Under the pieces are notes generated by a model. The model saw nothing but the letters and a program-made list of their open reading frames with translations. It was not told where the DNA came from and searched no databases. 64,000 nt of DNA from Marinobacter fuscus (GTDB taxonomy: Bacteria; Pseudomonadota; Gammaproteobacteria; Pseudomonadales; Oleiphilaceae): assembly GCF_003007675.1 (NCBI RefSeq), contig NZ_PXNP01000104.1:1-64000 (forward strand), written 5' to 3'. The translations under genes and the position numbers were made by a program. Below are positions 35,489 to 44,639 of this stretch, piece by piece. How positions within the stretch are numbered: position 1 is the first letter of the stretch; every line of letters starts with the position of its first letter.

Positions 35489-36025
35489 ATGGCTGATACC
35501 TCACAGCTTCAGAGCATCGCACGCAAGGCCGTCGCAGCCGTCATTGGTTTTATCCTGGCGATGGTTTTGCTTGTGGTGTTGTTGATTGCCGGGAGCTATC
35601 TGCTTGTTCATGCCCTGATTCTGGGCCTGACCCCCTGGCTTGGTCAGGCAGGTGCCATGGCATTGGCCGGTGTCCTCTGCCTGCTGCTGCTTGTGGGCGT
35701 GTTGTATCGTCTTACCCGGCAGCGCCCTTCAGGGAAACGCCAAAAGACTTCTGATGGGCGCGCTTCGCCGGTGGATAGCCTTCGCAAACTGATCCGGGAA
35801 AACCCGTTAGAGGCTGCGCTGATTGCCTTCGCGGCGGGCATCGCCGAGCAGGGTGACCCCCGGTTGAAGTCCTTGCTTCTTCAGGGTGGTATGGTCTTGA
35901 TGAAGCAGGGCGAGCATGGCTGGGAACACAGAGACAATCCCGGGGATACAGATGGCGTCACAGGGTCGTCTAAGGCGAAGGAACCCCGATCCTCACAGGG
36001 AAACGGCCCGGCCTCGGGTCACTGA
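35489..36025 (+). CDS. membrane protein, YqjE/phage holin-like
   Basis: A protein of about 178 residues with two adjacent membrane segments (VIGFILAMVLLVVLLIAGSYLL and AGAMALAGVLCLLLLVGVLY). A cytoplasmic tail follows that contains LRKLIRENPLEAALIAFAAG, similar in layout to YqjE/DUF1469-type proteins, and a polar, low-complexity C-terminus. The ATG at 35489 follows the stop of the DUF883 gene by two bases; an in-frame TTG at 35483 would overlap it. The partnership with DUF883 suggests a role at the inner membrane under stress. Confidence 0.78.
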   Translation: MADTSQLQSIARKAVAAVIGFILAMVLLVVLLIAGSYLLVHALILGLTPWLGQAGAMALAGVLCLLLLVGVLYRLTRQRPSGKRQKTSDGRASPVDSLRKLIRENPLEAALIAFAAGIAEQGDPRLKSLLLQGGMVLMKQGEHGWEHRDNPGDTDGVTGSSKAKEPRSSQGNGPASGH

Positions 36026-36099
36026 CTCCAGCCATTCCGCCGAAATCCGGACAGGCGGGTGGTTGGCATGGACTTCAAACATTTGAAAAGGGCAAAGGA

Positions 36100-36987
36100 A
36101 TGCCGAATTTGCGTATGCAAACCGTCTCTGCTTCGGTGGCGGTTACTTTCTGTGCTGTTTTTTTACTGAATCTTTTTTCTGTTCTTTCAGCCAGGGCGGA
36201 TACTCCGGCCCTGCCATTGGCCAATGTCTACCATTCGGGTATTAACCTGGAGAGCTACTGGGTCAGCGAGAAACTGGACGGTGTTCGTGCCTTCTGGGAC
36301 GGCACGCAGTTGTGGTCCAGGGGCGGACACGTCTACAAGGCGCCCGCGTGGTTCATTCGGCAGTTTCCCCAACAACCGTTAGATGGCGAGCTCTGGATTG
36401 GTCGGGGCCGGTTTGCCGAGGTCTCCGGTATCGTCAGGCGTCAGCAGCCGGTGGACGAAGAATGGCGCCGGGTGCGCTTCCATGTGTTTGATCTGCCGCT
36501 GTCGGGTGTTGTTTTCCAGCAGCGCTATCAAAAGTTGCAACAATGGGTGGCATCTTCCGGCTCGCAGTATCTGGCACTGGTAGAGCAACGCCCTGTTCGC
36601 AGTCATACGGCGCTTATGGCGGCGCTGAATGAAGCCGTGGCAGAGGGTGCCGAGGGGCTGATGCTCAAGCGCAAGGCCGGTTTGTATCAGGGGGGCCGCT
36701 CCGACGATCTGTTAAAAGTAAAAACCCACAGTGACGCCGAGGCCCGTGTTGTCGGCCACCACCCGGGCAAGGGCCGGTATCAGGGCATGATGGGGTCGCT
36801 GGAGGTCGAACTGGCCAGCGGTCGGCGGTTTCGCATAGGTACGGGGTTCAGTGAGGCCGACCGGAAAAGCCCGCCACCGCCAGGTTCGACGATTACCTTC
36901 CGGTATCGTGGTTATACCGCCACGGGCCTGCCCCGTTTTGCCAGTTTTCTGCGCATCCGAGACGACGAACCTGAGCCCTTGCCGTGA
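36100..36987 (+). CDS. periplasmic ATP-dependent DNA ligase, LigE type
   Basis: The 295-residue protein begins with a signal peptide (VAVTFCAVFLLNLFSVLSARA). The minimal nucleotidyltransferase domain has motif I EKLDGVR (K58, the lysine adenylated in catalysis), LDGELWIG (motif III), AEGLMLKRK (motif IV) and LLKVKTHSDAEARVVGH (motif V). A compact OB-fold follows (FRIGTGFSEADR). Small bacterial ligases with a signal sequence and no extra domains are classed as LigE and are thought to act in the periplasm, perhaps on incoming DNA during transformation. Alternative: a cytoplasmic repair ligase if the leader is not cleaved. It is a single gene after the DUF883 pair. Confidence 0.92.
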   Translation: MPNLRMQTVSASVAVTFCAVFLLNLFSVLSARADTPALPLANVYHSGINLESYWVSEKLDGVRAFWDGTQLWSRGGHVYKAPAWFIRQFPQQPLDGELWIGRGRFAEVSGIVRRQQPVDEEWRRVRFHVFDLPLSGVVFQQRYQKLQQWVASSGSQYLALVEQRPVRSHTALMAALNEAVAEGAEGLMLKRKAGLYQGGRSDDLLKVKTHSDAEARVVGHHPGKGRYQGMMGSLEVELASGRRFRIGTGFSEADRKSPPPPGSTITFRYRGYTATGLPRFASFLRIRDDEPEPLP

Positions 36988-37149
36988 ACCGTATGTGGGC
37001 GACCATGAAGGAAAAGTGAATAATTCTTAGTCCGGATTTAACACCCGTGCACTCCATTCGCGGTTAGTCTGTGGGTACGCAATCAGCGAGTAAGTTGTTG
37101 ATTGATCGTTTCGGTACAAGGAACACTCAACCACAGAGGACTCTCCGAG

Positions 37150-37728
37150 ATGAGCAACAAAACCCGTATGGCCTGTGCAACCGTTCTGACTGCTGCTGTA
37201 GTTTCGGCGCCCGCGGTGTGGGCACAGGATTCTGCAAGTCGAGACAAGTCCGGCCCCTATATCAGTGGTAGCTACGGTGGTTACAAGGCCCACAACGGCG
37301 AATTCGACGACGAGAACGATCTGCTGGGGGCAGCACTGGGTTACCAGTTCAATGAGTTTTTTGCGCTTGAAGCTGAATACATCGATTTTGGCAAGTTTGG
37401 CGATGATGAGGTTGAAGGCAAGCTCAAAGGAGCTGGTTTGGGAGCAATCGGGCGCTTACCGCTTACCAGCAGTTTTGGTATTTATGCGAAGGCGGGTGCG
37501 TTTGTGTCGGCATTCGATGTGGATGCTTTCGACCAGAGTGAAACCTACGACGAAGTAAACCCGTTCGTTGGTGCCGGGGTGGACTTCCGGGTGACGGACC
37601 ACCTGACCGCGTTTGCCGAGTACAACCGTTATAACGTTGATATTGATGAGGATGACTTCAATGGCCAGGTTACCAATGATGGACCGGACTTTGATACCGG
37701 TCGCGTGGGCCTGAAATTCCAGTTCTGA
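37150..37728 (+). CDS. outer membrane beta-barrel protein (OmpA-like/OmpW-like porin fold)
   Basis: The 192-residue protein starts at ATG 37150 (AGAGGA upstream). The signal peptide is MSNKTRMACATVLTAA ending at VWAQ. The mature protein alternates hydrophobic and polar residues in eight probable strands (YISGSYGGYKAHNG; LGAALGYQFNEFFALEAEYI; LTAFAEYNRYNVDI) and ends in GRVGLKFQF, the terminal-phenylalanine signal for BAM insertion. Acidic loops (DDEN, DVDAF, DIDEDD) are typical of marine porins. An intrinsic terminator follows. Confidence 0.9.
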   Translation: MSNKTRMACATVLTAAVVSAPAVWAQDSASRDKSGPYISGSYGGYKAHNGEFDDENDLLGAALGYQFNEFFALEAEYIDFGKFGDDEVEGKLKGAGLGAIGRLPLTSSFGIYAKAGAFVSAFDVDAFDQSETYDEVNPFVGAGVDFRVTDHLTAFAEYNRYNVDIDEDDFNGQVTNDGPDFDTGRVGLKFQF

Positions 37729-37744
37729 CCCCAGGCTGATAGTC

Positions 37745-37778
37745 CGGGTGCAGTCGCCATGGCTGTGCCCGTTTTTTC
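37745..37778 (+). terminator. intrinsic terminator after the beta-barrel gene
   Basis: A nine-base-pair stem (CGGGTGCAG with CTGTGCCCG, two wobbles) is followed by six T, 17 bases after the stop codon. Confidence 0.85.
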
Positions 37779-37877
37779 GCTCCTTCCGTCCCGTTCTGTG
37801 CCCGGTGGCCATTTTGCGTCAATGGCGTATGATTTCAGCCCTTGAATGATAAATCCAAAACCAAATGGGGGACCAAT

Positions 37878-38315
37878 ATGATCTGGACAGTCTATCTTTC
37901 CGGTGAAATTCATACCGACTGGCGCGATCAGATTGCTGCGGGTGCAGAAGCGGCAGGCCTGCCGGTCGAGTTTACTTCTGCCAACACAGACCATGAGTCC
38001 AGTGACGCTGCAGGTGATCTGTTGGGTAAACCGGAGAGCGGTTTCTGGCGCGATCACCAGTCGTCCAAGGTGAACGCCATTCGCACCAAAACGTTGCTGG
38101 AGCAATGTGACCTGGCCATTATCCGGTTTGGCGACAAGTACAAGCAGTGGAACGCGGCCTTCGATGCCGGTTACTGTGCGGCTATGGGCACGCCGTATAT
38201 TACCCTGCACGACGAAGCGATTATTCATCCGCTGAAAGAAGTGGATGCCGCCGCCATGGCCTGGGCACAAAGCCCGGAGCAGGTGGTGCAACTGCTGAAA
38301 TATATTACGGCGTAG
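37878..38315 (+). CDS. YtoQ family protein
   Basis: The 145-residue protein starts at the ATG at 37878, preceded by GGGGGA. YLSGEIHTDWR, then ANTDHESSD, SKVNAIRTKTLLEQCD and VRFGDKYKQWNAAFDAGY-like text place it in the YtoQ family, related to nucleoside 2-deoxyribosyltransferase-like Rossmann proteins. Function is not established. It is a stand-alone gene between the barrel protein terminator and cysK, which converges on it. Confidence 0.88.
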   Translation: MIWTVYLSGEIHTDWRDQIAAGAEAAGLPVEFTSANTDHESSDAAGDLLGKPESGFWRDHQSSKVNAIRTKTLLEQCDLAIIRFGDKYKQWNAAFDAGYCAAMGTPYITLHDEAIIHPLKEVDAAAMAWAQSPEQVVQLLKYITA

Positions 38316-38364
38316 GGTTTTCAGGCCGAGGCCTGAGCTGGCCATGGCTTGTTGAAGCCGGCAC

Positions 38365-38405
38365 AGGCACTGTGACCGTTCCGTGCGGAGTGCACCACAG
38401 TGCCT
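38365..38405. terminator. hairpin between convergent ytoQ-like gene and cysK
   Basis: AGGCACTGTG pairs perfectly with CACAGTGCCT (10 base pairs) around a 21-base loop. Neither side has a real T run, so it may act as a roadblock or a Rho-assisted end rather than a classical terminator. Confidence 0.45.
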
Positions 38406-38420
38406 GATTCGGCCGCTGTA

Positions 38421-39392
38421 TTACTGAACGTTTTCCTGCTCTCCAAAGGTGTCGGTGAACAGCGCCGACGACAGATAGCGTTCGGCGGAATCCGGCAGGA
38501 TCACCACGATGTTCTTGCCCTGATGTTCCGGCTGTTGGCTGACACGGATGGCCGCCACCACCGCGGCGCCGCAGGAGATACCACAGAGAATGCCTTCTTC
38601 GCGCATCAGGCGGTGAGCCATGGCCATGGCGTCTTCGTTGCTGACGGCTTCCACCTGATCCACCAGATCCAGATCCAGGTTGCCCGGAATGAAACCGGCG
38701 CCCAGCCCCTGAATTTTATGGGGAGAGGGTTTCAGTTCCTCACCCCGCAGAGCTTGGCCAATCACCGGTGAATCGGCCGGTTCCACCGCCACGGTGGTGA
38801 TCGCCTTACCCTGGGTCTGCTTGATGTAGCGGGAGACCCCGGTGAGGGTGCCGCCGGTGCCAACACCGGAGACAAAAATGTCCACGGCACCGTCGGTGTC
38901 GTTCCAGATTTCCGGGCCGGTGGTGTCCTCGTGGATACGCGGGTTGGCTGGATTCTGGAACTGCTGGGGCAGGAAGTGATTGTCCGGGTCGGCCGCCACC
39001 AGTTCTTCGGCTTTGGCAATGGCACCGGGCATGCCTTTGGCCGGTTCGGTCAGCACCAGTTCTGCGCCCAGGGCTTTGAGTACCTTGCGACGCTCCAGGC
39101 TCATGGAGGCAGGCATGGTCAGAATCAGTTTGTAGCCACGGGCCGCCGCCACATAGGCCAGGGCAATACCGGTGTTGCCGCTGGTGGGCTCGACAATGGT
39201 CATGCCGGGTTTCAGCACGCCACGCTTTTCGGCATCCCAGATCATGGCGGAGCCAATGCGGCACTTCACCGAATAGGCCGGGTTGCGGCCTTCGATCTTG
39301 GCCCAGATGGTGGCCCCGTTGTTCACCCGGTTCAGTTGCACCAGCGGTGTGTTGCCGATAGACAGTGAATTGTCGCTGTAAATGCGAGACAT
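38421..39392 (-). CDS. cysK: cysteine synthase A (O-acetylserine sulfhydrylase)
   Basis: CysK makes cysteine from O-acetylserine and sulfide. The 323-residue PLP enzyme has the cofactor lysine K43 (SVKCRIG), the substrate loop TSGNTG, the GTGGT phosphate-binding turn ([14 protein letters not shown]), and the closing GISCGAAVV. Length and motifs match CysK rather than CysM. AGGAG lies six bases before the ATG. It converges on the YtoQ gene and is divergent from the DUF815 ATPase gene. Confidence 0.96.
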   Translation of the reverse strand: MSRIYSDNSLSIGNTPLVQLNRVNNGATIWAKIEGRNPAYSVKCRIGSAMIWDAEKRGVLKPGMTIVEPTSGNTGIALAYVAAARGYKLILTMPASMSLERRKVLKALGAELVLTEPAKGMPGAIAKAEELVAADPDNHFLPQQFQNPANPRIHEDTTGPEIWNDTDGAVDIFVSGVGTGGTLTGVSRYIKQTQGKAITTVAVEPADSPVIGQALRGEELKPSPHKIQGLGAGFIPGNLDLDLVDQVEAVSNEDAMAMAHRLMREEGILCGISCGAAVVAAIRVSQQPEHQGKNIVVILPDSAERYLSSALFTDTFGEQENVQ

Positions 39393-39564
39393 GCAAGACT
39401 CCTGTTGTGGTTGTAGAGCGGCCCGCGACCATGAATGAGCGGGGTTGGATTGGCAAGGCTATTCCGTTTGTCTGCGTATGCTGGCAAAGTTTCTACCGTA
39501 ATCTTATACCGCCGGGGGTAGCAGACAAACCTTGATTTCCCGGCAGGCACAGAGGATGCACTAT

Positions 39565-40344
39565 ATGGCAGACAACACCCTTGATTGGCAATCCATACCG
39601 GCGGCGGTCTGGCGTCGTCATCGCTCCGGCCTGCGGGCCATTCGCAGGCTGGATCCGATTCAGTGGCAGGCACTGACCGGCATTGACCGACAGAAAGAGG
39701 CGCTGGCCCGCAATACCGAGCGTTTTCTGGCGGGCGAGCCGTCCAATAATGTATTGCTCTGGGGGGCCAGGGGCACGGGTAAGTCATCACTGATCAAGGC
39801 GCTGTTGAACCGGTACCGGGATCAGGGCCTGCGCATCATCGAGGTGGATAAGGACGACCTGGTCAATCTGCCGGAGATTGTTGACGATATTTGTGACCTG
39901 CCGTTCCGTTTTCTGATTTTCTGTGACGATCTCTCCTTTGATGCCGGAGAAACCGGTTACAAGGCCCTGAAAAGCGTGCTGGAAGGGTCGCTGGAGCTGC
40001 CGCCGGAGAATGTTCGGGTGTATGCCACCTCCAATCGTCGCCATTTGATGCCGGAATACATGGCCGACAACCTGAACAGCCAGGTTCGTGATGGCGAGCT
40101 ACACCCGGCGGAGGCCATTGAAGAGCAGGTGTCTCTGGCGGATCGCTTCGGGCTGCAGCTGTCGTTCTACCCGTTTCCCCAGGCGGTGTATTTGCAAGCG
40201 GTGGATGGGCTGTTTCCGCAGGTGGCAGATCGGGACGCCCTGCACCAGGAAGCCATTCGCTTTGCCACCGCCCGCGGGGTGCGCAATGGCCGTACCGCCC
40301 AGCAGTTCTTTCGCCAGTATGCCGGTGATTCCCGGTTTAGTTGA
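39565..40344 (+). CDS. AAA ATPase of the DUF815 family
   Basis: A 259-residue AAA ATPase. Walker A is LLWGARGTGKSSLIKAL, Walker B is FLIFCDDLSF, and sensor 1 is VRVYATSNRRHLMPEY. The GFxLSFYPFPQ-like segment and C-terminal small domain (GRTAQQFFRQYAGDSRF) match the DUF815/YdbL-type ATPases found widely in Proteobacteria and of undefined function. The ATG at 39565 has AGAGGA eight bases upstream. It is convergent with DUF3422. Confidence 0.9.
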   Translation: MADNTLDWQSIPAAVWRRHRSGLRAIRRLDPIQWQALTGIDRQKEALARNTERFLAGEPSNNVLLWGARGTGKSSLIKALLNRYRDQGLRIIEVDKDDLVNLPEIVDDICDLPFRFLIFCDDLSFDAGETGYKALKSVLEGSLELPPENVRVYATSNRRHLMPEYMADNLNSQVRDGELHPAEAIEEQVSLADRFGLQLSFYPFPQAVYLQAVDGLFPQVADRDALHQEAIRFATARGVRNGRTAQQFFRQYAGDSRFS

Positions 40345-40362
40345 GCGGCCGGAGTACCGGCG

Positions 40363-41697
40363 CTACTGGCGCCGGGCCATGCGCAGAAAGCGGTGGTGGA
40401 TCAGGCGGATGCCAAAAAACACCAGCACCATCACCAGTGGAATGGCAAGGCCGGTCACCAGTGCGCTGTTGATCTCGACGCCGCCATTTTTCAGGGCCTC
40501 CAGCGCCAGTTTCAGCAGCCCGATCAGATAGTAGGAAATGGCCACCACCGAGAAGCCTTCCACCGTGTGTTGCATCATCAGCTGGATGCGTGAGCGCCGA
40601 TCCATGGAGCTGAGCAGTTGCTGGTTCTGGCTCTGAATCGCCAGGTCGACCCGGGTGCGCATCATTTCCGAGGTGCGGTCGATACGCCGTGACAAGTCTT
40701 CCAGCCGTTCACCCACCGCCTCACAGGTTTTCACCGCCGGGGTCAACCGGCGGGTCATGAATTCGGTTAGGGTCAGGTGGCCAGAGACTTCTTCTTCCCG
40801 TAGTTCCTCTAACCGAGCCAGCACCAGTTCGTGGTAGGCGCCGGTGGCCGAGAAACGGAAGGTGGTGCGGGCCCGGAAGGCTTCAATGCGGGCGGAAATA
40901 TTGGTCAGCTCGGCCAGCAGTTGTTGTTCGTCCAGGTTTTCGTTGTTCGCCAGCGACTGGGTAATGTGTGCCAGTTGCCGATCCATCAGGTTCAGGTCCG
41001 GTGTCAGTTCCCGGGCCAGGGGTAGCGCCAGCAGCGACATCAGGCGATAGTTCTCGATTTCCATCAGCCGCTGCACCAGGCGGCCGAGCTGGCTGTTAGA
41101 CATCTGCTGGTTGAGTACCATGAAGCGGCCGAAATTGTCGCTGTGCAGCTGGAAGGAGCCTAGAATCCGGGCCGCGCCTTCCTGGGGGCGGCTACCCACC
41201 AGGCGCATACCTTCAAAGTGCTTGCGCATGAAGGCCAGTTCACTCTGTGCGTCTTCCGAGGATGGGCGAACCTCGATATGAAAAGCACCGACCACGGTGC
41301 CCGCCAGTTGTTCCAGCCAGCCGTCCGGCAGCAATGTCAGGCCGGTTTCGGTAAACGGATTGGCGGGGGAGTCGGCGGTGTTGATGAAGGTGTAGGAAGT
41401 AAACTCCATGTGCACTTCACGGCGGATGCGCAGGTTGCCAAAGGTTTGCTCGTAACAGCTGGTTTCCTGCTCGGGCCAGGGCTCGCCCAGCAGACGATGC
41501 AGTTTCTGCAGATGCTCGAATTGGTGCTGCCGTTGTTCCGGGGTGGTCAGCACGGCAATCTGGGTGATGCGGGCCTGTGAGGGGATCACCTGAAAGGGGC
41601 GGGAATGCAGTTCCTGGTATAGATCGGCCCGGAGCGGATGAAACTCCAGGTTGGCGGTTTTGGCGCGGCCTGCCCGCTTGCCTCGTTCTGCACTCAC
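40363..41697 (-). CDS. DUF3422 family membrane-anchored protein
   Basis: The 444-residue protein has a soluble N-terminal domain (FHPLRADLYQELHSRPFQVIP is the family signature) and a long helical/coiled region (IDRTSEMMRTRVDLAIQSQN). Two C-terminal membrane segments follow (GFSVVAISYYLIGLLKLALE; ALVTGLAIPLVMVLVFFGIRL), and the protein ends in a basic tail, so most of it is cytoplasmic. The layout resembles Mg2+/Zn2+-transporter-like or metal-channel folds but no GMN motif is present. It starts with GTG overlapping the stop of the sortase-system kinase gene by four bases, implying translational coupling. Its biochemical role is unknown. Confidence 0.88.
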   Translation of the reverse strand: MSAERGKRAGRAKTANLEFHPLRADLYQELHSRPFQVIPSQARITQIAVLTTPEQRQHQFEHLQKLHRLLGEPWPEQETSCYEQTFGNLRIRREVHMEFTSYTFINTADSPANPFTETGLTLLPDGWLEQLAGTVVGAFHIEVRPSSEDAQSELAFMRKHFEGMRLVGSRPQEGAARILGSFQLHSDNFGRFMVLNQQMSNSQLGRLVQRLMEIENYRLMSLLALPLARELTPDLNLMDRQLAHITQSLANNENLDEQQLLAELTNISARIEAFRARTTFRFSATGAYHELVLARLEELREEEVSGHLTLTEFMTRRLTPAVKTCEAVGERLEDLSRRIDRTSEMMRTRVDLAIQSQNQQLLSSMDRRSRIQLMMQHTVEGFSVVAISYYLIGLLKLALEALKNGGVEINSALVTGLAIPLVMVLVFFGIRLIHHRFLRMARRQ

Positions 41698-43733
41698 AAT
41701 GAAGCCCCTGTTTTGGCTCTGGAAACCGGCATGATAACCCGGAAGCAGACGCCGTCAATGCCACCGAGGTGCTGGTTTCGGGCGTCCACCCGGCCACCAT
41801 GGTAGTCGGCAATCAGTCGCACAATCAGCAGACCCTGGCCGAGATGGCCATCCTCGGTGCTGCTGCGCCGGGATACAAAGGCGCCGAATATATCCACGCC
41901 GTTGTGTTCCGGCAGCCGGGAACCCTGATTGAATACGGTCAGCTCATAGTGTTCGCCGGTACCGGTAAGAGCAATGTTAATAAGGCCTCCGGCCGGGGTG
42001 AAATCCCGGGCGTTGTCCACCAGTTTGTCCAGCATCTGCACCAGCATTTCCGGTGAGCCGGTCATGCGATAGCCGGTTGCCGGGCCGGAGTAGACAATCC
42101 GGTGTTGGGAATCCAGTTGCTGGTAGGCGCCGGTGGCCTGGGTCAGCACATCGGCCAGATCAAAGTCTTCCAGTTCTGTGTCCTCAAAGCTCTGCTCCAG
42201 CCGGGCGGCTTCGCTCATGCTGTTGAGAATGCGCCGGAGCCTTTCGGTGGCGCTGGCGGCCCGTTCCAGATACGGTGCCTGATCATCGGTTGCAGGTTGC
42301 TGGGCTAAATTTTCCAGGGAGGAGCGCACTACCGCGACCGGGGTTTTCAGTTCGTGGGACAGCCGCCGGGAAAAACTTTCCAGATACTGGTTGTAGCTTT
42401 GCAATCGCTCCACCATCAAGGCGAATTGCTGTTGCAGCTGGCCCAGTTCGTCCCGTCGTTTGGGCTGTGGTATCTGCCCGAGCATCCGGCCATCTTCATC
42501 CACGCTGGCTTTAACCAGTTTTTGCAGGCGGGTGATGCGCCAGGACAACCAGCTGGCATAGCCCAGAAGCACCAGCATCAGGGCGAGAATAATCAACAAG
42601 CTGCGAGCCAGCACGCTGCCCAGGGTGGAGCCGGACAGCGTGAGCAGCTGATCAATGGATTGTTCCAGCAACAGGGTGCGCCCGGCGAACAGCGAGTGGC
42701 GGCTGGCCAGCCAGACCGAGCCATCCGGATGGCGGATCAGGCCGTTGTCCGGCAACTCCGGTACCGGCAGCCGGTAATGCTCCGGGGCTAGCAGGATTGG
42801 GCGGGGCTGGTACAGCCGGATCAGCCCGCTCAGGGCATTCAGGCTGATTTTTTCGACAATCTGCAGGGGCGACAGCTGCTCGAAGTCGGTGACTGAGGAG
42901 CTGCTTTCCGCGGTGGTGCTGGCCAGAATCCACTGCCCGGGTTCCAGCAAGGTGGCCCGCTGGCCCTGGCTGAGCTGGCTGTGCAGAATGGCTTCCAGCC
43001 GGGGATTGCGCTGTACCAGCAAGGGCGGTGGTGTAAGGTCTGTACCCAGGGCGTTGTCCGGCAGGCCCGGGCGCAGGGCCTGAAAGCCTAAACGGCTGCC
43101 AGGTGCCGGTAACGGCATCTGGATCTCCAGTTGCCAGCTGGCGCCTTTGTCCTGCCAGCCCGCCCGGAATCGGGCATCCGGTTGCGGTGTGGCCCCTTCC
43201 CGAAACACCGGTACCTGCCCCGGCGCACCGGCCCGGATAAACCAGCGTTGCTGATCGCGCTCCGGCTCCAGATCGCCCGAGGGTGGCTGAAGCCGCAGTT
43301 CGAACCGTTCGTGGGGCCGTGCCGGGCGCGACGGGTTCCAGGGCGCCAGGCCCTGATCGAGCCGCTGAATCAGCAGATAAAGTTGTCGCCCGTTGCTGGT
43401 TGCCTGCCAGCGCAGGCTGGCGGCCTGGCCCGCGCCGTACTGCCAGGGCGCCTGCTCGGGTTCTTCGTCGAATCCCGGCCACTCGTTGCCGTAGCCATCC
43501 GGCTGGATGGCGCTGGTTGCTACGCCGACATAAAGCGCTTCGGTGCCTGGCACCACCGGCAGGTTCAGCAACAGGTCGCTGGCGGTCTCGCCCAACCGGT
43601 TGCCCTGGGCCTGCAGTTGTTGCAGGGCCTGTTGGCGAAGCGCGTTGTCCAGTTCCAGCACAAAGGTTAGCCCGGCCCAGGGAATCAGCAGCATCAGCAG
43701 GCTGGCCAGTAACAGCTGGCGTTTCAGGCTCAA
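41694..43733 (-). CDS. pdsS: dedicated sortase system sensor histidine kinase
   Basis: A 679-residue kinase. TM1 (LLLASLLMLLIPWAGLTFVL), a large periplasmic domain of about 360 residues rich in carbohydrate-binding-like beta segments (QRWFIRAGAPGQVPVF; WQLEIQMPLPAPGSRLGFQA), TM2 (ARSLLIILALMLVLLGYASW), HAMP, HisKA (RRLSHELKTPVAVV) and a HATPase domain with N-box LDKLVDNARDF. Such kinases occur with a paired regulator, a class GN sortase and its single substrate, mostly in marine Proteobacteria. The gene lies three bases after pdsR and overlaps DUF3422. The periplasmic domain may sense the state of the anchored substrate; this is inference. Confidence 0.9.
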   Translation of the reverse strand: MSLKRQLLLASLLMLLIPWAGLTFVLELDNALRQQALQQLQAQGNRLGETASDLLLNLPVVPGTEALYVGVATSAIQPDGYGNEWPGFDEEPEQAPWQYGAGQAASLRWQATSNGRQLYLLIQRLDQGLAPWNPSRPARPHERFELRLQPPSGDLEPERDQQRWFIRAGAPGQVPVFREGATPQPDARFRAGWQDKGASWQLEIQMPLPAPGSRLGFQALRPGLPDNALGTDLTPPPLLVQRNPRLEAILHSQLSQGQRATLLEPGQWILASTTAESSSSVTDFEQLSPLQIVEKISLNALSGLIRLYQPRPILLAPEHYRLPVPELPDNGLIRHPDGSVWLASRHSLFAGRTLLLEQSIDQLLTLSGSTLGSVLARSLLIILALMLVLLGYASWLSWRITRLQKLVKASVDEDGRMLGQIPQPKRRDELGQLQQQFALMVERLQSYNQYLESFSRRLSHELKTPVAVVRSSLENLAQQPATDDQAPYLERAASATERLRRILNSMSEAARLEQSFEDTELEDFDLADVLTQATGAYQQLDSQHRIVYSGPATGYRMTGSPEMLVQMLDKLVDNARDFTPAGGLINIALTGTGEHYELTVFNQGSRLPEHNGVDIFGAFVSRRSSTEDGHLGQGLLIVRLIADYHGGRVDARNQHLGGIDGVCFRVIMPVSRAKTGASL

Positions 43734-43736
43734 GGG

Positions 43737-44438
43737 TCAGACCTCTCTGGCATTCCAGCGGTAGCCCATGCCATAGGCGGTCTGGATTCCGTCAAAGTCG
43801 CTGTCGAACTTGCTGAACTTGCGCCGGATACGTTTGATGTGGGAGGTCACGGTGTTTTCGTCGAGCACGGTGCTGGCGGCTTCCATCAGCTGTTCCCGGC
43901 TGCGGACATGGCCCGGATGCCGAACCAGCGAGTGCAGCATCCAGAATTCGGTCACCGTCAGATCCAGCGCCTGAGAGTCCCAGGCGACGGTCATGCGATC
44001 CACGTTCAGCGTCAGCCTGCCCCGGGTCAGAATGTCATCCGGTTTCTGCAGTGCATCGGCCCAGGCCTCGGCCCGGCGCAACAGGGCGGTGATGCGGGCC
44101 AGCAGATGTTCCAGGCTCATGTCTTTGGTGACGTAGTCGTCGGCGCCCAGCCGCAAACCGTGTACCGAGTCGATATCGCTGTCCCTGGCGGTCAGAAAGA
44201 TAATGGGCAGAGTGGCAGACAGATGTCGTAAGTCCTGACACAGGGTAAAACCGCCTTCTGGTTCGTCGCCCAGGCCTACATCAATAATGGCCAGGTCGGG
44301 CAGGGCGTGCGCCAGGGCCTGCCAGGCCGTTGGCCGGTCGGCGTAGGCTGACACCCGGTACCCGCGCCGCTCCAGGGCGGCCCGGTAGTTGTCGCGAAGG
44401 CCTGTTTCGTCTTCGATCAGGACAATGTGCTTTTTCAT
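43737..44438 (-). CDS. pdsR: dedicated sortase system response regulator
   Basis: A 233-residue OmpR-type regulator. The receiver carries phosphoacceptor D53 (IIDVGLGDEPEG) and DDYVTKDMS; the usual proline after the conserved lysine is replaced by aspartate. The C-terminal winged helix includes LTVTEFWMLHSLVRHPGHVRSREQL and VTSHIKRIRRKF. The ATG at 44438 (MKKHIVLIEDE) is chosen; the open frame extends far upstream over the divergent promoter. It is divergent from the sortase substrate gene across 201 bases, which is the obvious target. Confidence 0.92.
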   Translation of the reverse strand: MKKHIVLIEDETGLRDNYRAALERRGYRVSAYADRPTAWQALAHALPDLAIIDVGLGDEPEGGFTLCQDLRHLSATLPIIFLTARDSDIDSVHGLRLGADDYVTKDMSLEHLLARITALLRRAEAWADALQKPDDILTRGRLTLNVDRMTVAWDSQALDLTVTEFWMLHSLVRHPGHVRSREQLMEAASTVLDENTVTSHIKRIRRKFSKFDSDFDGIQTAYGMGYRWNAREV

Positions 44439-44543
44439 ATTGCGTCCGGGTTGTGTGGTCTGTCTTCGGCGTTGGCGGTTGATGGGCCCATTAAAGCACG
44501 TTGACGGGTGCGGGCAAGCTGGCATCCGGCCATTGCCATAATT

Positions 44544-44557
44544 GATCATTTTTGATC
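44544..44557. promoter_or_regulatory. palindrome in the pdsR/sortase-substrate divergent region
   Basis: GATCA-TTTT-TGATC is a perfect inverted repeat in the divergent region, just after a CATAAT hexamer (44537-44542). It may be a regulator site for the divergent pds promoters. No matching -35 was found, so promoter assignment is uncertain. Confidence 0.4.
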
Positions 44558-44639
44558 GCGGGCCTGCCGGATTTCGCCATCGGGTTGCCTTGTCGCCGGG
44601 CGGTAATGGTGGCATCTCCATCAAGACAAGGAAAACCTG

